Assembly (NCBI RefSeq): GCF_009765865.1
Contig: NZ_LMUQ01000076.1
Coordinates: 81,876 to 145,875, forward strand
Source: Acidisoma sp. L85
GTDB lineage: Bacteria; Pseudomonadota; Alphaproteobacteria; Acetobacterales; Acetobacteraceae
Length of the DNA: 64,000 nt
Direction of reading: 5' to 3'
The notes beneath the pieces are model-generated. The model saw only the letters and a program-made list of their open reading frames with translations, was not told the DNA's origin and ran no database searches. Each line of letters begins with the position of its first letter. The first letter of the stretch is position 1. The translations under genes were made by a program, and so were the position numbers. Positions 63,201-64,000 of this stretch are shown here, piece after piece.

Positions 63201-64000
63201 GTGATCGACCTGGACGTCATGGCCAAGCTCGGCCAGCCGGGCATTAACCATCTCCGCCCAGCGCTCCCGCCACAGCCGCAACAGGTCGCGGCTGTTCCAC
63301 GCCCGCTCCTTCAACCCGAAGCCGGCGTCGTTCGACAGCGCCGCGGCAGACTCAGCATGGCGGCGTAGCCCCGCCCGCAAGCGAGCGGCTGCCATCAGTC
63401 CCGCGACGCGAGCCGCCGCTCGATGATCTCCAGCTTGGTCAGGATGGTTTGCTGTTGCAGCTGGATTGCCTCCAGCGTTGCGCTGATCACCCGGATCGGA
63501 TCGCTTTCCGTCTCCTGCATCAGCTCCAGGATCTCCCGGGATGTCACGTGCGCCCCGCGTGCCTCGTTCAGAATCGCCTTGGCGCTGGGTTCGTCCGGCA
63601 TGGCTCTTCTCCCGTCGTTGGCCGGTGGGGTGCACCCTCCGCATGGTCAGCAGCATGTGCGCATGCGGCTGCGCTGCACCGTCCGTGGCCACGCCCCAAT
63701 GCACGTTCAAATCGGCGACCATGCCGCGGGCGACGAATTGTTCGCGGACAAAATCCTGCACCAACCGGATCGCTTCGGCCTGGCTCAGCTCACGCGGCAG
63801 AGCGATCTCGATCTCGCGCGCCAGCTGGCTCTTACGCTGCGCGCCATTGCGCACCTCGCCGGCCGTCACTTCGTTCCACAGCGTCTCGCGATCGCGCCAG
63901 CGGTCCGGCGCCCCCGCGGGCAACATGATCTCGGAATGCACGATGCCGGGCTTCGCTAAATAGTTCTGCATGCGGCCGATCTCGTTGTCGAACAACGCAG
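60255..64000 (-). CDS. traA: Ti-type TraA conjugative relaxase/helicase (5' end off the window), with internal insertion
   Basis: The frame is open to the window edge, so the N-terminus (first His/Tyr motifs) is missing. Residues near the edge (MQNYLAKPGIVHSEIMLPAG) and NVHWGVATDGAAQPHAHMLL are the MobA/MobL relaxase domain. The helicase part has Walker A VVGIAGGGKSTLLGLA, ILVVDEAGMIGSRQLG, and YAATVHKSQGITVDQAHVLA. It nicks oriT and unwinds the transferred strand. Between LTMRRV (ends 63633) and GFGLKERAWN (starts about 63330), where homologues are nearly continuous, about 300 bases are inserted. They read as Arg/Gly/Asp-rich low-complexity in this frame but encode a 68-aa ORF in another. 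Confidence 0.88.
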   Translation of the reverse strand, partial: ALFDNEIGRMQNYLAKPGIVHSEIMLPAGAPDRWRDRETLWNEVTAGEVRNGAQRKSQLAREIEIALPRELSQAEAIRLVQDFVREQFVARGMVADLNVHWGVATDGAAQPHAHMLLTMRRVHPTGQRREKSHAGRTQRQGDSERGTRGARDIPGDPGADAGDGKRSDPGDQRNAGGNPAATANHPDQAGDHRAAARVAGLMAAARLRAGLRRHAESAAALSNDAGFGLKERAWNSRDLLRLWRERWAEMVNARLAELGHDVQVDHRSHAARGIVLEPQNKIGPAGARRAARQEDAERADEHRAIARRNGERLLAEPELALQALTHQQSTFTRQDLARLINRQTDGAAQFTAVMAKVEASPELVRIGKDGRGRDRFSTREMVGIEQRLMATAVALNKQTSHRVNDKRRIAAANSQYRQLSEEQALAYLHVTRSRDLAVVVGIAGGGKSTLLGLARAVWEAEGYRVRGAALSGIAAEGLQGSAGVESRTIASWEYAWAQGKELLTPKDILVVDEAGMIGSRQLGRLIERVHAAGTKLVLVGDAEQLQAIEAGAAFRAIADQVGMMGISEPRRQGPDWQRLATKELATARTGAALGRYHDTGMVHQHATREATRNGVVAGWDAARRADPTQSQIILAHERADVRVLNEAARAMRRAAGELGPDHILQTELGPRAFAGGDRLYFLRNERGLGVKNGTLGTLTAIDGEQLTVRLDGPGGAGTGREVSVDLADYADLDHGYAATVHKSQGITVDQAHVLATPSMDRHLVYVAMSRHRHAAQLHWAADEFGDVEQLGARLGRERAKDTTLDYAEQPEPDPIAAYAGWRGLDPLQPVSEIVLVQPEPETERPIPESGRARDEQRQSEVGPRPASLPARSPRRQGVAAASLAALARHREAQAGPDREMHQPSAPTSPSPTDHRPRTQSSDRTPQVSIPIEERLAGLEANLAPQRARDDRLEPMLPAVPYQPVTKAEVARLVAEHLATQPCPLQSQLESIYRNPVAARARLDALMQKSATVKDLIAQLEKKGAGVFGKLRGSTMLFAGADAYMERHLAKLDVPHLPSAIRAFCRLPAELEDRYRLKLEVQRGCEAVEVPGLSTEALAAITSLHRVGVSTTVSVHNRPVEKLSSSEIRQAARVAPAWNAIPLWIRAELAAFRKAANARLGPYTDLASNKVLSRVYELSSNIAQAEQLADRHVAVEAARQHAEVQRRKAAQAAAEARQQVAEKAELERKLRELQPRSRPRPSPGPSLG
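63395..63601 (-). CDS. 68-aa ORF embedded out of frame in traA
   Basis: An ATG at 63601, preceded by GGGAGAAGAGCC, opens a frame ending at 63395 (207 bases, a multiple of three). The product is a plausible helical protein (DEPSAKAILNEARGAHVTSR, PIRVISATLEAIQLQQQTIL, KLEIIERRLASRD), far more protein-like than the traA frame across the same bases. Its TGA overlaps an in-frame traA ATG (TGATG, MAAARLRAGL). It could be an inserted gene, a fused accessory protein or evidence that traA is split here. No family is recognised. Confidence 0.5.
   Translation of the reverse strand: MPDEPSAKAILNEARGAHVTSREILELMQETESDPIRVISATLEAIQLQQQTILTKLEIIERRLASRD

Overview
The window looks like DNA from a GC-rich alphaproteobacterium, most like the Acetobacteraceae/Rhodospirillales. 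Pointers are protein style, a Ti-type TraA relaxase, a WGR-domain plasmid gene, decaprenyl-phosphoryl-ribose-type lipid-sugar genes and many nucleotide-sugar and glycosyltransferase genes. The mobilisation gene at the right edge, the ParB remnant and the many decayed genes suggest a large plasmid or an integrated plasmid-like island. The species cannot be named from the sequence alone.

Layout. (1) 1-26.9 kb is a surface-polysaccharide region: a partial polyprenyl sugar-phosphate transferase, an FAD oxidoreductase divergent from an ATP-grasp enzyme, a Tat-exported beta-carbonic anhydrase, a frame-disrupted acyltransferase, a double-domain glycosyltransferase, an FkbM methyltransferase, a large membrane protein, a HAD-UbiA fusion, decayed DprE1 and DprE2 homologues, an epimerase, an amine-oxidase-like flavoprotein, GtrA, a HAD/methyltransferase fusion, a coiled-coil double glycosyltransferase and GDP-mannose dehydratase. 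(2) 27.1-46.8 kb is a catabolic island for a group-5 soluble diiron (propane-type) monooxygenase. It holds a sigma-54 activator, a GT4 glycosyltransferase, an alcohol dehydrogenase operon with a WD40 protein and a 56-aa protein, then prmA-prmB-prmC-prmD, an amidohydrolase, a DUF59/MIP18 protein and a GroEL-like chaperonin, a patch of decayed toxin-antitoxin and transposition-like genes, and a second sigma-54 activator. Both catabolic operons have recognisable -24/-12 sigma-54 promoters. (3) 47.6-55.1 kb is a second envelope region: an RTX-like calcium-binding repeat protein, a GT4 enzyme, a Sel1-repeat protein, a methyltransferase and a coiled-coil sulfotransferase. (4) 55.2-58.4 kb is a small sugar-acid-type catabolic unit (TIM barrel-cupin fusion and PdxA) divergent from a LysR regulator. 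(5) 58.4-64.0 kb is plasmid-like: Fic and histidine-kinase remnants, a WGR protein, an orphan CcdB-like protein and TraA.

How it works together. The monooxygenase (PrmA+PrmC hydroxylase, PrmB reductase, PrmD coupling protein) would oxidise a short alkane such as propane to a secondary alcohol, and the zinc alcohol dehydrogenase would oxidise that to a ketone. The GroEL-like protein probably folds the hydroxylase, and the MIP18-like protein may help with metal-centre assembly. The most unusual feature is a set of three very long, nearly perfect intercistronic hairpins in this one operon. They share a loop but have different, self-complementary outer arms. Other notable items are a 68-aa ORF with its own ribosome-binding site embedded out of frame in the relaxase gene, the selective decay of DprE1/DprE2 beside an intact UbiA-type enzyme, and a shared coiled-coil plus SWRITxPxR module in three unrelated envelope enzymes.
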